From Halovenus amylolytica (GTDB taxonomy: Archaea > Halobacteriota > Halobacteria > Halobacteriales > Haloarculaceae), in NCBI GenBank assembly GCA_004015825.1, contig SAYS01000010.1, positions 92,814-156,813 on the forward strand: 64,000 nt of DNA, in the 5' to 3' direction. The notes below the pieces were generated by a model that saw only the letters and a list, made by a program, of their open reading frames with translations, was not told the DNA's origin and made no database searches. How positions within the stretch are numbered: the stretch's first letter is position 1; the number at the start of each line of letters is the position of its first letter. Of this stretch, positions 18,201-25,954 are shown one piece after another. Made by a program: the position numbers and the translations under genes.

Positions 18201-20868
18201 TATTCAGAACCGGAAAGGCGAGTTTGGACAGCATGGCTCCGAAGAAGAGGGGCGTGTCCTCGGATGGCTTGTCGGCGATGGACATCTCAAAGATGGCGAA
18301 GAACGCGCTGTCTTGAATTTCTACGATGAGGACGCTGAAATTTCGGAACAGTTCGCTGAAGATGTAAATCAGGTCGTCCGTGAACCAACCGGAAACGCAG
18401 ATTACGAAATCGGCGTAAACAACATTTCACGTTCGGACGATTATCGTGGTGCTCAGGCGGTCGAACAACGGATCCGTTCAGCGAGGCTCTACGAATATGC
18501 CGAAGAGGCGGGACTCGTCGAAGAGAAACATCAGGTGCCGGATGCTGTCATGCGTGGTAGCGAAGAGATGGCTCGCGGGTATCTCCAGGCACTGTTCACT
18601 GCTGATGGCAGTGTTCAAGGAAACGTCGAAAAAGGCGTCTCTGTCCGGCTCGCAAGCACTGAACGAGACCTTCTGACCGATGTCCAGCAACTTCTCCTGA
18701 ACTTTGGAGTCGTCAGTAAAATCTACGAAAATCGGAAAGAAAGCGGTGTTACGGAACTTCCAGACGGAAACGGTGGTACAAACGAGTACGAGACAGATGG
18801 ATTCCACGAACTGGTAGTTGTCAAGGACAACCTCATTCGTTTCCAGGAGGAGATTGGTTTCCTTCTCGATTACAAGAACGAGGCACTCGACGGGCACCTG
18901 TCTGAATACGATCGGGGTCCGTACAGCGAACGTTTCGAAGCCACTGTTGAGTCAATTGAAGACGACGGTATCGAGACAGTCTACGATCTGACCGAGCCCG
19001 ACACGCATTCGTTCGTTGCGAACGGGCTTGTCGTTCACAACTGCGGTGAGCAGCCACTCGAAGAGTACGAGGCCTGCAACCTCGGTCACATCAACCTCTC
19101 GACGCTCGCAGCCCAGGACGCGACGGACTGGCGTGTCTGGTCCGAGAACCACGCCGACGAGTACGACAGCCAGGAGGCCGCCCTCGAAGCCTTCCTCGAA
19201 GAGGCCATCGACTGGGATTCCTTCGACGACCGTATCGAACTCGGCACGCGCTTCCTCGAAAACGTCGTCACGATGTCGGATTTCCCGGTCGACAAGATCG
19301 AGGAGACCGTCAGAGAGATGCGCAAGATCGGGCTGGGAATCATGGGACTTGCGCAGCTGTACGTTCAGCTCGGGCTCGAATACGGCAGCGAACCGGCGAA
19401 CGAGATCGCCCGCCAGTTGATGATGCACATCAACCACGAGTCCAAGTGGGCCAGCCACGAACTCGCCAAAGAGCGTGGCACCTTCGGCGAGTGGGAGAAA
19501 TCCAAGTTCGCCGACCCGACCGAGTACGCCGACTGGTTCGAACACCACACCGGACTCGACGCCGACGACTGGGCGGACGGCTTCCCGATCCGGAACCACA
19601 ACACGACCACCATCGCGCCGACGGGCACGACATCGATGATCGGCAACACGACGGGTGGCTGTGAGCCGATCTACAACGTCGCCTACTACAAGAACGTCTC
19701 CGACGACGTCCAGGGTGACGAGATGCTCGTCGAGTTTGACGACTACTTCCTCCGGACGCTGGAGGACAACGATATCGACGTCGACGCGGTCAAAGAGGAG
19801 GCCCAGGAGCAGATGGCCAACAACGAGTTCGACGGCGTCACCGGCCTGACGACGGTTCCGGACGCGATCGGTGAACTGTTCGTCACGACCGGCTCCCTTT
19901 CGGCGAAACAGCACGCGAGTGTCCAGACCGCCTGTCAGCAGGGTGTCGACTCCGCCATCTCGAAGACGGTCAACGCCCCGAACGACTCGACGGTCGAGGA
20001 CGCGAAGGAGGTCTTCGAGTACATCTACGATCACGGCGGGAAAGGTGTCACCTACTACCGTGACGGCACCCGCTCGAAGCAGGTGCTCACGACGCGCGCC
20101 CAGAACACCGAGTTCGCGGATATGGACGAGGGTGAACTCGTCGCCCAGATCGAGGAGGTCTTCGGCGGCATCGAAGGCTTCCTCGAACACGAGGCGGTCC
20201 AGGCAGCCCTCGACGAGCAGGTCGAAGAACTGCTCGCAACAGCCGACGGCGAACAGACCGAGTTCGCCGAGAAACAGAGCCGACCCGACGTGTTGCACGG
20301 GATCACCCAGCGCATCGACACCGGCTACGGCAAGCTGTACGTCAACATCAACGAGGATCCGAAACGGGAGCGACCGTTCGAACTGTTCGCCAACATCGGC
20401 AACTCCGGCGGCTTCACTGCCTCCTTCACGGAGGCACTCGCGAAGACGATCTCGACGGCGCTTCGGTCGGGTGTCGATCCGAACGAGATCGCCGACGAAC
20501 TGCAGGGCATCCGTTCACCGAAAGTCGCCTGGGACAAAGGCGAGCAGATCCAGTCGATCCCGGACGCGATCGGGACCGCGATGCGTCGCTACCTCGATGG
20601 CGATATCGAGCGCGCCTACCCACAGCAACAGACGCTCGAAGAGACCGCAGAGGATGCCGACGAAACCGATGCAGTGGCTGAAACAGAGCCCGAAACTGAC
20701 GGTGGCGCCGTCTCCGCGAACGACGCGAGCGACTCCTCCGTCGAGGCTGACCAGCAGTCGATTATCGAGGCCGGCGAAAGCCCCGAATGTCCCGACTGTG
20801 GCTCGCTGTCGCTGTACTACTCTGAAGGCTGCAAGACCTGCGAATCCTGTGGCTGGTCGGAGTGCTGA
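15238..20868 (+). CDS. nrdJ: Adenosylcobalamin-dependent (class II) ribonucleotide reductase with two inteins
   Basis: Reduces ribonucleotides to deoxyribonucleotides using a B12-generated thiyl radical. The precursor has 1876 residues; removal of both inteins (464 and 372 residues) leaves about 1040, normal for haloarchaeal NrdJ. Extein landmarks are LTLPIKRTEGDTL near the start, FMPNSPTLMNAG, QLSACFV with the first redox Cys and GGARRGAQMG. These are followed by the catalytic N-P-C-G-E motif (split by intein 2), NTTTIAPTGTTSMI and the C-terminal zinc ribbon CPDCG...CKTCESCGWSEC, which re-reduces the active site. An in-frame GTG at 15232 is an alternative start. It is monocistronic, with a strong AT-rich promoter. 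Confidence 0.97.
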   Translation: MSKELAADELTLPIKRTEGDTLEDRLTANAYHNILPARYLRKDADGELVEQQEELFDRVAKNVALAEAVYEADNQDVEITVSPDQLKPDHPRRDELAEEVFGKGTTADDDATTVLNEYNVNKFAYETVVPELPEGVQDHVESVADQFQEQMERLGFMPNSPTLMNAGDELQQLSACFVDSPEDDIDDIHQTAKEAANVFQCLTEESTVMVEEKGIVSVADVEAGDRIAQRTDSGFQYKSVEETHTYEDAETLGVTLANGLSVRGTPNHRLMVDGEWTRLDEIQAGQEIHYALGWLREADRERPELTSVASGARWSENRTVENTEILELYQEGLSDYEIADRLDCGKSTVQRRRSKELELPPNGNGGRKPGSMSFDESVVHKLYQDGHTDAEIADELGVHQVTVGQFRAREQLTPNGTPVKTVQQPAQLTEDLAELVGLWVGDGSWHQDGVRFHVGRESLAEYIDQLSQRLFSTATSTSFADGCYEVGINSHEIKRWWEANFDCKENGAQSAHIPQVIKRAPTGVAEAFLRGYFTADGTLLDDTYPKLYSSSERAIDDAATLMMGLGYPVKKSVIRDEDAHPYYGLVPTTGDGRKAFLRDVGFIDERREIGLSNIDTVSARDSHVIGEQYSVEVDSVAESEPATVYDITVADDHEYVTDGIVSHNSGGGMGYAFWRLRPYGDAVGSTGGIASGPITFMRTYDQMCETIAQGGARRGAQMGVMRVSHPDVIQFIHAKNKDVSLANTLRLNDPDDFTHNSFAEALEEARDLIDDEGRVPEHLRNAVEGHLSNFNISVGITDQFMDAVKNDEEYTFTNPRTGEAHVATAETKELYDMFGLGEHVEVGEVLSVPAGLLWEHIVEGAHENGEPGVIYLERVNKKHSFDVEEHPDHRILATNPCVTGDTLISTENGLISAEELYEQGVARDIVVDGRLSEDRVKEASSVYKTGEKEVYELTTEEGYELRLTADHRVMTDDGWVEAQDLTPGHTVHIQNRKGEFGQHGSEEEGRVLGWLVGDGHLKDGEERAVLNFYDEDAEISEQFAEDVNQVVREPTGNADYEIGVNNISRSDDYRGAQAVEQRIRSARLYEYAEEAGLVEEKHQVPDAVMRGSEEMARGYLQALFTADGSVQGNVEKGVSVRLASTERDLLTDVQQLLLNFGVVSKIYENRKESGVTELPDGNGGTNEYETDGFHELVVVKDNLIRFQEEIGFLLDYKNEALDGHLSEYDRGPYSERFEATVESIEDDGIETVYDLTEPDTHSFVANGLVVHNCGEQPLEEYEACNLGHINLSTLAAQDATDWRVWSENHADEYDSQEAALEAFLEEAIDWDSFDDRIELGTRFLENVVTMSDFPVDKIEETVREMRKIGLGIMGLAQLYVQLGLEYGSEPANEIARQLMMHINHESKWASHELAKERGTFGEWEKSKFADPTEYADWFEHHTGLDADDWADGFPIRNHNTTTIAPTGTTSMIGNTTGGCEPIYNVAYYKNVSDDVQGDEMLVEFDDYFLRTLEDNDIDVDAVKEEAQEQMANNEFDGVTGLTTVPDAIGELFVTTGSLSAKQHASVQTACQQGVDSAISKTVNAPNDSTVEDAKEVFEYIYDHGGKGVTYYRDGTRSKQVLTTRAQNTEFADMDEGELVAQIEEVFGGIEGFLEHEAVQAALDEQVEELLATADGEQTEFAEKQSRPDVLHGITQRIDTGYGKLYVNINEDPKRERPFELFANIGNSGGFTASFTEALAKTISTALRSGVDPNEIADELQGIRSPKVAWDKGEQIQSIPDAIGTAMRRYLDGDIERAYPQQQTLEETAEDADETDAVAETEPETDGGAVSANDASDSSVEADQQSIIEAGESPECPDCGSLSLYYSEGCKTCESCGWSEC
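15838..17229 (+). other. NrdJ intein 1, LAGLIDADG type with a helix-turn-helix insert
   Basis: 464 residues inserted between the extein segments NVFQ and SGGGMGYAF. It starts with Cys1 (CLTEESTVMV) and has block B GTPNHRLMV. The two LAGLIDADG helices are LVGLWVGDGS (about 235-244) and FLRGYFTADGTL. It ends in EYVTDGIVSHN followed by Ser+1. Residues about 120-210 carry two helix-turn-helix-like segments (LYQEGLSDYEIADRL and LYQDGHTDAEIADELG), probably DNA-recognition modules of the homing endonuclease. All splice residues are intact. Catalytic Asp residues of both LAGLIDADG motifs are present, so the endonuclease may be active. Confidence 0.93.
17926..19041 (+). other. NrdJ intein 2, LAGLIDADG type, at the catalytic Cys
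   Basis: 372 residues beginning CVTGDTLISTENG and ending HSFVANGLVVHN, with block B YELRLTADHRVM. The LAGLIDADG motifs are VLGWLVGDGHL and YLQALFTADGSV. It is placed between Pro and Cys of the NPCGE motif, so its +1 nucleophile is the Cys expected to carry the thiyl radical of the mature enzyme. Base composition is distinctly less GC-rich than the exteins, suggesting recent acquisition. Confidence 0.93.
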
Positions 20869-21025
20869 CTGACTGATCGACACTACGGAGCCGTTCGCTG
20901 TTTCTGTTCCTGCAACGGGGCGATTCGATTTTTGTTCGTTGCGTCGTCAGCCCCGGGTATGTCGGGCTCCGATACGGACGCCAGTGCTGGCTATCTCGCT
21001 GGCTCCGTGGCCCTCGACTGGTCGT

Positions 21026-21217
21026 TCACACCTCTGTATCGAAGGTCAACTTGTAGGCGAGAAACCCTGTGTAACAGACGTAGATCGTGAAGATCGTAAA
21101 CCAGGCCGAGGTCCGGACGAGATGAGTCGGATAGATGACGTAGCCGATCAGGAGTAGTCCAATTGTACTCAAAAGAACCGCGAGATCGTACCGATCCGGG
21201 GACAGGAGACCGACCAT
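21026..21217 (-). CDS. Small two-helix membrane protein (paralogue of the next gene)
   Basis: 63 residues with two hydrophobic helices (about 12-32 and 36-56). It shares the pattern L-L-x-G-Y-V-I-Y-P, an aromatic hinge (TSAWFTIFTIYVCY) and a lysine near the end with the protein at 21354-21545, so the two arose by tandem duplication. No family assigned. The 157 bases between nrdJ and this gene hold only a T-rich stretch near 20927. Confidence 0.6.
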   Translation of the reverse strand: MVGLLSPDRYDLAVLLSTIGLLLIGYVIYPTHLVRTSAWFTIFTIYVCYTGFLAYKLTFDTEV

Positions 21218-21353
21218 TGGCGGACTGTAACTCTGCGAGTAATAAATGGGTAGCGACTTCGAGGCGGATCTCTGGAGTGGCGATCGGTTTGCTGTTCGTA
21301 GTCACCGCTCCCGAACCAAAACCGATCACGACCCTTCAATACAGTCACTCTAT

Positions 21354-21545
21354 TCAGCTTTCCAGCCCGTACATCCACTTCGTGCCGTAGTAGACGAACC
21401 AGGCCATCCAGATGACGAAAATAGCCAGCCAGATCCCGTACTGGAAGACGGTGTCGGGGTAGATGACGTAGCCGAGCACGAGTAATGCGATCACGGACAC
21501 TCCTGCAGCGTAATCGAGGGTATCGAGTGTCGGTCGCTCGCTCAT
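21354..21545 (-). CDS. Small two-helix membrane protein (tandem paralogue)
   Basis: 63 residues, MSERPTLDTLDYAAG at the start, two hydrophobic helices (about 13-31 and 35-54). The motif LLVLGYVIYPDTV and the tail WFVYYGTKWMYG align without gaps to the neighbour at 21026. Upstream is the SLC13-type transporter on the same strand, 65 bases away, so it may be cotranscribed. Function unknown. Confidence 0.6.
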   Translation of the reverse strand: MSERPTLDTLDYAAGVSVIALLVLGYVIYPDTVFQYGIWLAIFVIWMAWFVYYGTKWMYGLES

Positions 21546-21610
21546 TACTCTCCCTTCTCGGAGCCAGGAATATGAGCGTAGCGATACCCGCTGTATCGGT
21601 CAGCCCACTC

Positions 21611-23554
21611 TCAGATTCCGAAAAAGAAGACGATTCCGAGCGTCGTCACCACAGTCAGAATCAGCTGTAGGGGTGCGCCGACCCGGACGAAGTCCCCGAA
21701 TTTGTAGCCACCGGGGCCGTACACCATGAGATTGGTCTGGTAGCCGATCGGTGTCATCAACGCAGTCGAGGCGGCGAAGGTCACCGAGAGCACGAACGAG
21801 AAGGGTTCGGCTCCGATCGCCTGCGCCGTGTCGATGGCGACCGGAATCATGAGTACGACGCTCGCGTTGTTGCTGATGACGTTCGTGATCAGCGCCGTGA
21901 ACAGATAGAAGATCCCCAGGACGAGCACTGGATGGAGTCCACCCGAGGCTGCGACGATCCCGTCGGCGAGCCACGCCGCGCCACCGGTGCGCTCCATCGC
22001 GACGCCCAGCGGGATCAGCCCCGCGAGCAGGAAAACCACACTCCAGTCGACGGCATCGTACATCTCCTCGGGTTTGACACAGCCAGTCAGCACCGTCGCG
22101 ACGATCCCGCCGAGCGCACTCACGACGATCGGGAGAATATCCAGCGCAGCTAGCGCCACCACTCCCGCGATGATACCCAGCGCGACCGGAATCCGCTCGG
22201 TCCGGAAATCGGGGCGGGTGAGTTCGCGTGCGAGGATGAAATCCCGGTCGTTGCTGAATCGGGTCACAGTCTGCTCGCTGGCCTGGATCAGGAGTGTATC
22301 GCCCGGCCGGAGGCGGCGTTTGTCCATCCGGACGTGGATCACTTTCCCGCCACGGCGGATCGCCAGCACTGTCGCGTCGTAGCGCTGGCGAAAGGAGAGG
22401 GTTTCCAGGGTCTTGCCGATGATCGAGGCCTCCGGTGAGAGGACGACCTCGACGAGTCGTTGTTCCTCGGGGTCGACATCGTTTTCGCTGGTTCGTTCGG
22501 CGGCGGTCGAGCCGGTCTCGATCGGCGGTGTCGTTCCGTCGACTGTCTCGTCGAGCTGGTCTTCTGATATCGGTTCCTCGGCATCCGGAGCCAGCCCGAG
22601 CCCCTCCGCTTCGATCAGCTGAAACAGCGTCTCCTGGTCGGCACGCAACATCATGACATCGCCGGCCTGCAGCTGCCGTCTGTCGATCGGCTCCGAGAGT
22701 GCCCGCTTTCTACGAATCAACTGGACGATATCCGCGTCCAGATCCAGTTCGGCCAGTATCTCCTGGGCAGTGTTGCCGACCATTCCCGACTCCGGTTCGA
22801 CGATCACCTCGGTGAGATACTCCGCCATCTCGAACTCGTCGAGGAAACCGTCGGTGACTGCGATCCGCTCGGGGATGAGATGCCGTCCGACGGTGACGAG
22901 ATAGACGGTGCCGGTCAACAGGACGATCACGCCGAGTTGTGTGAACTCGAACATGCTGAACGACTGTCCGAGCAACCGTCCGGAGAGATCCGAGGCGAGG
23001 ATGTTCGTCGAGGTACCGATCAGCGTCAACATCCCACCCAGCATCGCGACGTAGGAGACCGGGAGCAGTAGTTTCGACGGTGAGATCCCGGTTTTGTTCG
23101 AGATCTGATTTACCATCGGGATCATGATCGCGACGACCGGCGTGTTGTTGACAAAGCCCGCAGAGCCACCCGAGAGTCCGAGCACGGCGACTAGCTGTTT
23201 GAGCGGGCTATCCCCGAACCGGTCGGCGATCCCCGCTCCGATGATGTTGACGAGGCCGCTCCGGCGGACCCCCTCGCTCAGGATGAACATCGCGAGCACC
23301 GTGACCGTCGCCGGACTGGCGAAGCCACCGATCCCGGTCTCGGGATCGATCTGTGTCCAGGGTTCGAGGACGATCAGCGCGACGAGCACACCGATCGCGG
23401 TCACGTCGATCGGTACTGGCTCCCAGAGGAAGAAGACGAGCGCCACAGCGATGATCGCGAAGACGACGAGGGCATCTGCCGGCGGCGTCCCGACGGACTG
23501 CAGGAGCGACGCGAACACGTTCAGCCAGTCGACAGGCTCGGATAAAAAACGCAC
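21611..23554 (-). CDS. SLC13/DASS-type permease with two central RCK_C (TrkA-C) domains
   Basis: A membrane carrier of 647 residues for an anion, most likely a dicarboxylate or sulfate. The layout is typical: N-terminal transmembrane half (about 25-225), two cytoplasmic TrkA-C domains (about 235-315 and 360-445, with PGDTLLIQAS), then the second transmembrane half (about 455-645). Transport motifs include GFVNNTPVVAIMIP and TNVISNNASVVLMIPVA, the Asn-rich re-entrant loops of the family. Substrate cannot be told from sequence; sulfate transporter SAC1-like naming is an alternative. TrkA-C domains suggest control by a small ligand. It lies just downstream of the acyl-CoA dehydrogenase gene (21 bases). 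Confidence 0.88.
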   Translation of the reverse strand: MRFLSEPVDWLNVFASLLQSVGTPPADALVVFAIIAVALVFFLWEPVPIDVTAIGVLVALIVLEPWTQIDPETGIGGFASPATVTVLAMFILSEGVRRSGLVNIIGAGIADRFGDSPLKQLVAVLGLSGGSAGFVNNTPVVAIMIPMVNQISNKTGISPSKLLLPVSYVAMLGGMLTLIGTSTNILASDLSGRLLGQSFSMFEFTQLGVIVLLTGTVYLVTVGRHLIPERIAVTDGFLDEFEMAEYLTEVIVEPESGMVGNTAQEILAELDLDADIVQLIRRKRALSEPIDRRQLQAGDVMMLRADQETLFQLIEAEGLGLAPDAEEPISEDQLDETVDGTTPPIETGSTAAERTSENDVDPEEQRLVEVVLSPEASIIGKTLETLSFRQRYDATVLAIRRGGKVIHVRMDKRRLRPGDTLLIQASEQTVTRFSNDRDFILARELTRPDFRTERIPVALGIIAGVVALAALDILPIVVSALGGIVATVLTGCVKPEEMYDAVDWSVVFLLAGLIPLGVAMERTGGAAWLADGIVAASGGLHPVLVLGIFYLFTALITNVISNNASVVLMIPVAIDTAQAIGAEPFSFVLSVTFAASTALMTPIGYQTNLMVYGPGGYKFGDFVRVGAPLQLILTVVTTLGIVFFFGI

Positions 23555-23575
23555 TGATGGCGATCGAGTCGCCAG

Positions 23576-24439
23576 CTACTCCCCGTATTCGTAGAATCCA
23601 CTCCCCGTTTTCTTGCCGAGATCGCCGGCCTCGACTTTCCGTTTCAGCAGGTAAGCCGGTTTGTACCGGTCGCCGAGTTCCTCGTGGAGGGTCTCGCTCG
23701 CCCGCAGGACGATATCCAGTCCGACGTGATCGGCCAGTTCAAGCGGCCCCATCGGGACGTTCGTGCCGAGCTTTAGCCCCCTGTCCATATCTTCTTTCGA
23801 GGCGACGCCCTCGTCGTAGGCTCGGATCCCCTCGTTGATCCACGGGATGAGTACGCGGTTGACGACGAAGCCGGGTTTGTCCTCGGATTCCCAGGTTTCT
23901 TTTTCCAGATCCGCGGCGAAGCCGTGGGCCAGATCGACGACGCCGTCGGCGGTTTTTTCGCCGACGACGACCTCGACACCGTCCATGATCGGCACCGGGT
24001 TCATGAAGTGGAGGCCGACGACCAGTTCGGGGCGGTCGGTTGCGGCGGCGATGCTCGTGATCGAGAGCGTACTCGTGTTCGTCGCGAGGACGACGTCGTC
24101 GTCGGTGATCCTGTCGAGTTCGGTGAACACCTCCTTCTTTACGTCCATCTCCTCGATTACCGCCTCGACGACGAGATCCACCTTTGCGATATCAGACAGT
24201 TCGGTCGTTCCAGTGATCCGCTCGCGTGCAGCGTCGGCTTCTTCCCGGGTAAGTGTCTCTCGGGCGACCAGCCGATCGAGGCTAAACTCTATCTCTTCGA
24301 GGCCATTCTCGACGTACTGCTGTTCGATATCGCGCATTACGACCTCGTAACCGTACGTCGCTGCGACCTGCGCGATCCCGTTTCCCATGTTGCCCGCACC
24401 GACGACGCCGACCGTTTCGATATCGGAGCGTTCGCGCAT
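23576..24439 (-). CDS. hbd: 3-hydroxyacyl-CoA dehydrogenase (FadB/Hbd family)
   Basis: NAD-dependent oxidation of 3-hydroxyacyl-CoA to 3-ketoacyl-CoA, as in beta-oxidation or PHA/butanoate metabolism. 287 residues. The Rossmann motif GVVGAGNMGNGIAQ is near residue 11. VVEAVIEEMDVKKEVF and ATNTSTLSI lead to the catalytic His in LHFMNPVPIMDGVEVV, and the conserved Glu-Asn area is NRVLIPWINEG. It ends in GLDIVLRASETLHEELGD and KTGSGFYEYGE. It is a stand-alone single-function dehydrogenase without an enoyl-CoA hydratase fusion. The start at 24439 is the first Met upstream of the Rossmann strand. Confidence 0.94.
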   Translation of the reverse strand: MRERSDIETVGVVGAGNMGNGIAQVAATYGYEVVMRDIEQQYVENGLEEIEFSLDRLVARETLTREEADAARERITGTTELSDIAKVDLVVEAVIEEMDVKKEVFTELDRITDDDVVLATNTSTLSITSIAAATDRPELVVGLHFMNPVPIMDGVEVVVGEKTADGVVDLAHGFAADLEKETWESEDKPGFVVNRVLIPWINEGIRAYDEGVASKEDMDRGLKLGTNVPMGPLELADHVGLDIVLRASETLHEELGDRYKPAYLLKRKVEAGDLGKKTGSGFYEYGE

Positions 24440-24652
24440 GTGTTGCGGTCGTCGTGCCTGTCGCTTAAGTTTGGTGTCGGATCCCTCTCGAACCCCTTTT
24501 GTCGATAAATAAGGACCGCGTAATCAAGTAGCTACGCACCCTCGAACGAGTATGATGTATTGCTCTCCCGATTGGTCCTCGGTCGAACGCCGTACCGTCC
24601 AGACCAGTTGCTACGACTCGCGGTTCGATCGCCGGACCGCTGGAGGTACTGT

Positions 24653-25021
24653 ATGACTAACTGGCGTGCCGTGCTCATCGGTTTCCTTGTGATTCTCGTT
24701 CTCGGGACAGTCGGCCTCATCATCCCCGGAATCGGACAGCTCGTCGCGGGACTGGTCGGTGGCTTCGTCGCAGGCTACCTGGCCGGTGGCGGGCTCCTCC
24801 GGGGCTTCTGGCACGGGCTGCTCGCCGGCAGTCTCGGCGGTATCGTCGTGGGTACGCTTCTCTTTGTTGCCATCTCTGTCATCGGGCTCGCCTTCGGTCC
24901 CGTGGGTGGCGCAGCCGGCGGGCTCGCTGGATTCGGTACCTTCGTCGTGGTCGTCATCCTGACGATGATCGCGGCGCTGGAAAGTGCGGCCGCCGGTGCG
25001 ATCGGCGCGTTGCTCAACTGA
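24653..25021 (+). CDS. Glycine-rich membrane protein (DUF5518-like)
   Basis: 122 residues, almost entirely hydrophobic, with about four helices rich in Gly and Ala (GLVGGFVAGYLAGGG, GGIVVGTLLFVAISV and others), which suggests tight glycine-zipper packing. It resembles the haloarchaeal DUF5518 group; function unknown. The start at 24653 (MTNWRAVLIGF) is better than a frame beginning 93 bases upstream, whose extra residues are not hydrophobic. It ends three bases before palindromic repeat B. Confidence 0.72.
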   Translation: MTNWRAVLIGFLVILVLGTVGLIIPGIGQLVAGLVGGFVAGYLAGGGLLRGFWHGLLAGSLGGIVVGTLLFVAISVIGLAFGPVGGAAGGLAGFGTFVVVVILTMIAALESAAAGAIGALLN

Positions 25022-25023
25022 TG

Positions 25024-25107
25024 CTGGTGGCGATACATTCGTCAAAATATTCGATCCCATAGGGGTCGAAATCATTTAAACATTCTTCGGCTCGTACAGC
25101 CGACGAC
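25024..25107. repeat. Palindromic intergenic repeat, family 1, copy B (degenerate)
   Basis: The left half (CTGGTGGCGATACATTCG) matches copy A at 2882, and the inner stem TTCGATCCC/GGGGTCGAA is nearly perfect. The right end (GTACAGCCGAC at 25094-25104) matches copy C rather than A. The outer arms therefore no longer pair well. It sits between the DUF5518-like gene and the aldolase gene, directly in front of the aldolase promoter. Confidence 0.65.
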
Positions 25108-25153
25108 ACGAGTAGTCACCGCATAAATTTACAAGTGCTCGTCGGAGCAATAG

Positions 25154-25954
25154 ATGGCTATGCGACCGATCAAAGATACGCCGCTCACACGGGATGGAAA
25201 GGTGCTGGTTCTCGCCTACGACCACGGGCTCGAACACGGCCCCGTCGATTTCGGGGCCGTGCCGGAGAGTGCGGACCCGGATCACGTCTTCGAGATCGCC
25301 AAACACCCGGCAGTGACGAGTCTGGCCGTCCAGAAGGGGATCGCCGAGGGCTACTATCCATCGTATGCGGACGATGTGACCTTGCTCGCGAAACTCAATG
25401 GGACGTCGAATCTCTGGATGGGGGAGCCGAATTCGGCTGTCAACTGTTCGGTCGAGTACGCGGCGGAGATCGGTGCCGACGCAGTGGGATTCACGCTGTA
25501 TGGGGGCGCGAACAACGAGGTCGGGATGGCCGAGGAGTTCCGTGAAATCCAGGAGGCCGCCCGGGCACAGGGGCTCCCGGTCGTCATGTGGTCGTACCCC
25601 CGTGGTCAGGGGGTGAAAAACGACAAGAAACCGAAGACGATCGCCTACGCTGCTCGACAGGGACTCGAACTCGGCGCGGACGTCTCGAAAGTCAAGTATC
25701 CCGGGAGTACGGCGGCGATGAAAGATGTCGTCGACATGGCTGGCGGGATGAAGGTCATCATGTCCGGGGGATCGAAACGCACTGACGAGGCGTTCCTGTC
25801 GGACGTCAAGGGTGCGATCGATGCCGGCGCAGCGGGGCTCGCTGTCGGGCGCAACGTCTTCCAGCGCGAGAACCCCGAACAGTTGCTCGACGCGCTCGAA
25901 CAGATCATCTTCGAGGAAGCGCCACTCGACACCGCACTGTCACAGCTCGATTAG
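25154..25954 (+). CDS. fba: Archaeal class I fructose-bisphosphate aldolase (DhnA/FbaB type)
   Basis: Cleaves or forms fructose 1,6-bisphosphate by a Schiff-base mechanism. At 266 residues it has the normal size of archaeal-type aldolase. Key segments: LAYDHGLEHGP (about 18-28), the tyrosine-containing VVMWSYPRGQGV, the Schiff-base lysine within VSKVKYPGS (about 180-188), then MSGGSKRTDEAFL and GLAVGRNVFQ for phosphate binding. The related 2-amino-3,7-dideoxy-heptulosonate synthase (ADH synthase) belongs to the same fold family and is an alternative. The start at 25154 has a second in-frame Met two codons later. The stop overlaps the CARDB gene's stop. Confidence 0.88.
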   Translation: MAMRPIKDTPLTRDGKVLVLAYDHGLEHGPVDFGAVPESADPDHVFEIAKHPAVTSLAVQKGIAEGYYPSYADDVTLLAKLNGTSNLWMGEPNSAVNCSVEYAAEIGADAVGFTLYGGANNEVGMAEEFREIQEAARAQGLPVVMWSYPRGQGVKNDKKPKTIAYAARQGLELGADVSKVKYPGSTAAMKDVVDMAGGMKVIMSGGSKRTDEAFLSDVKGAIDAGAAGLAVGRNVFQRENPEQLLDALEQIIFEEAPLDTALSQLD

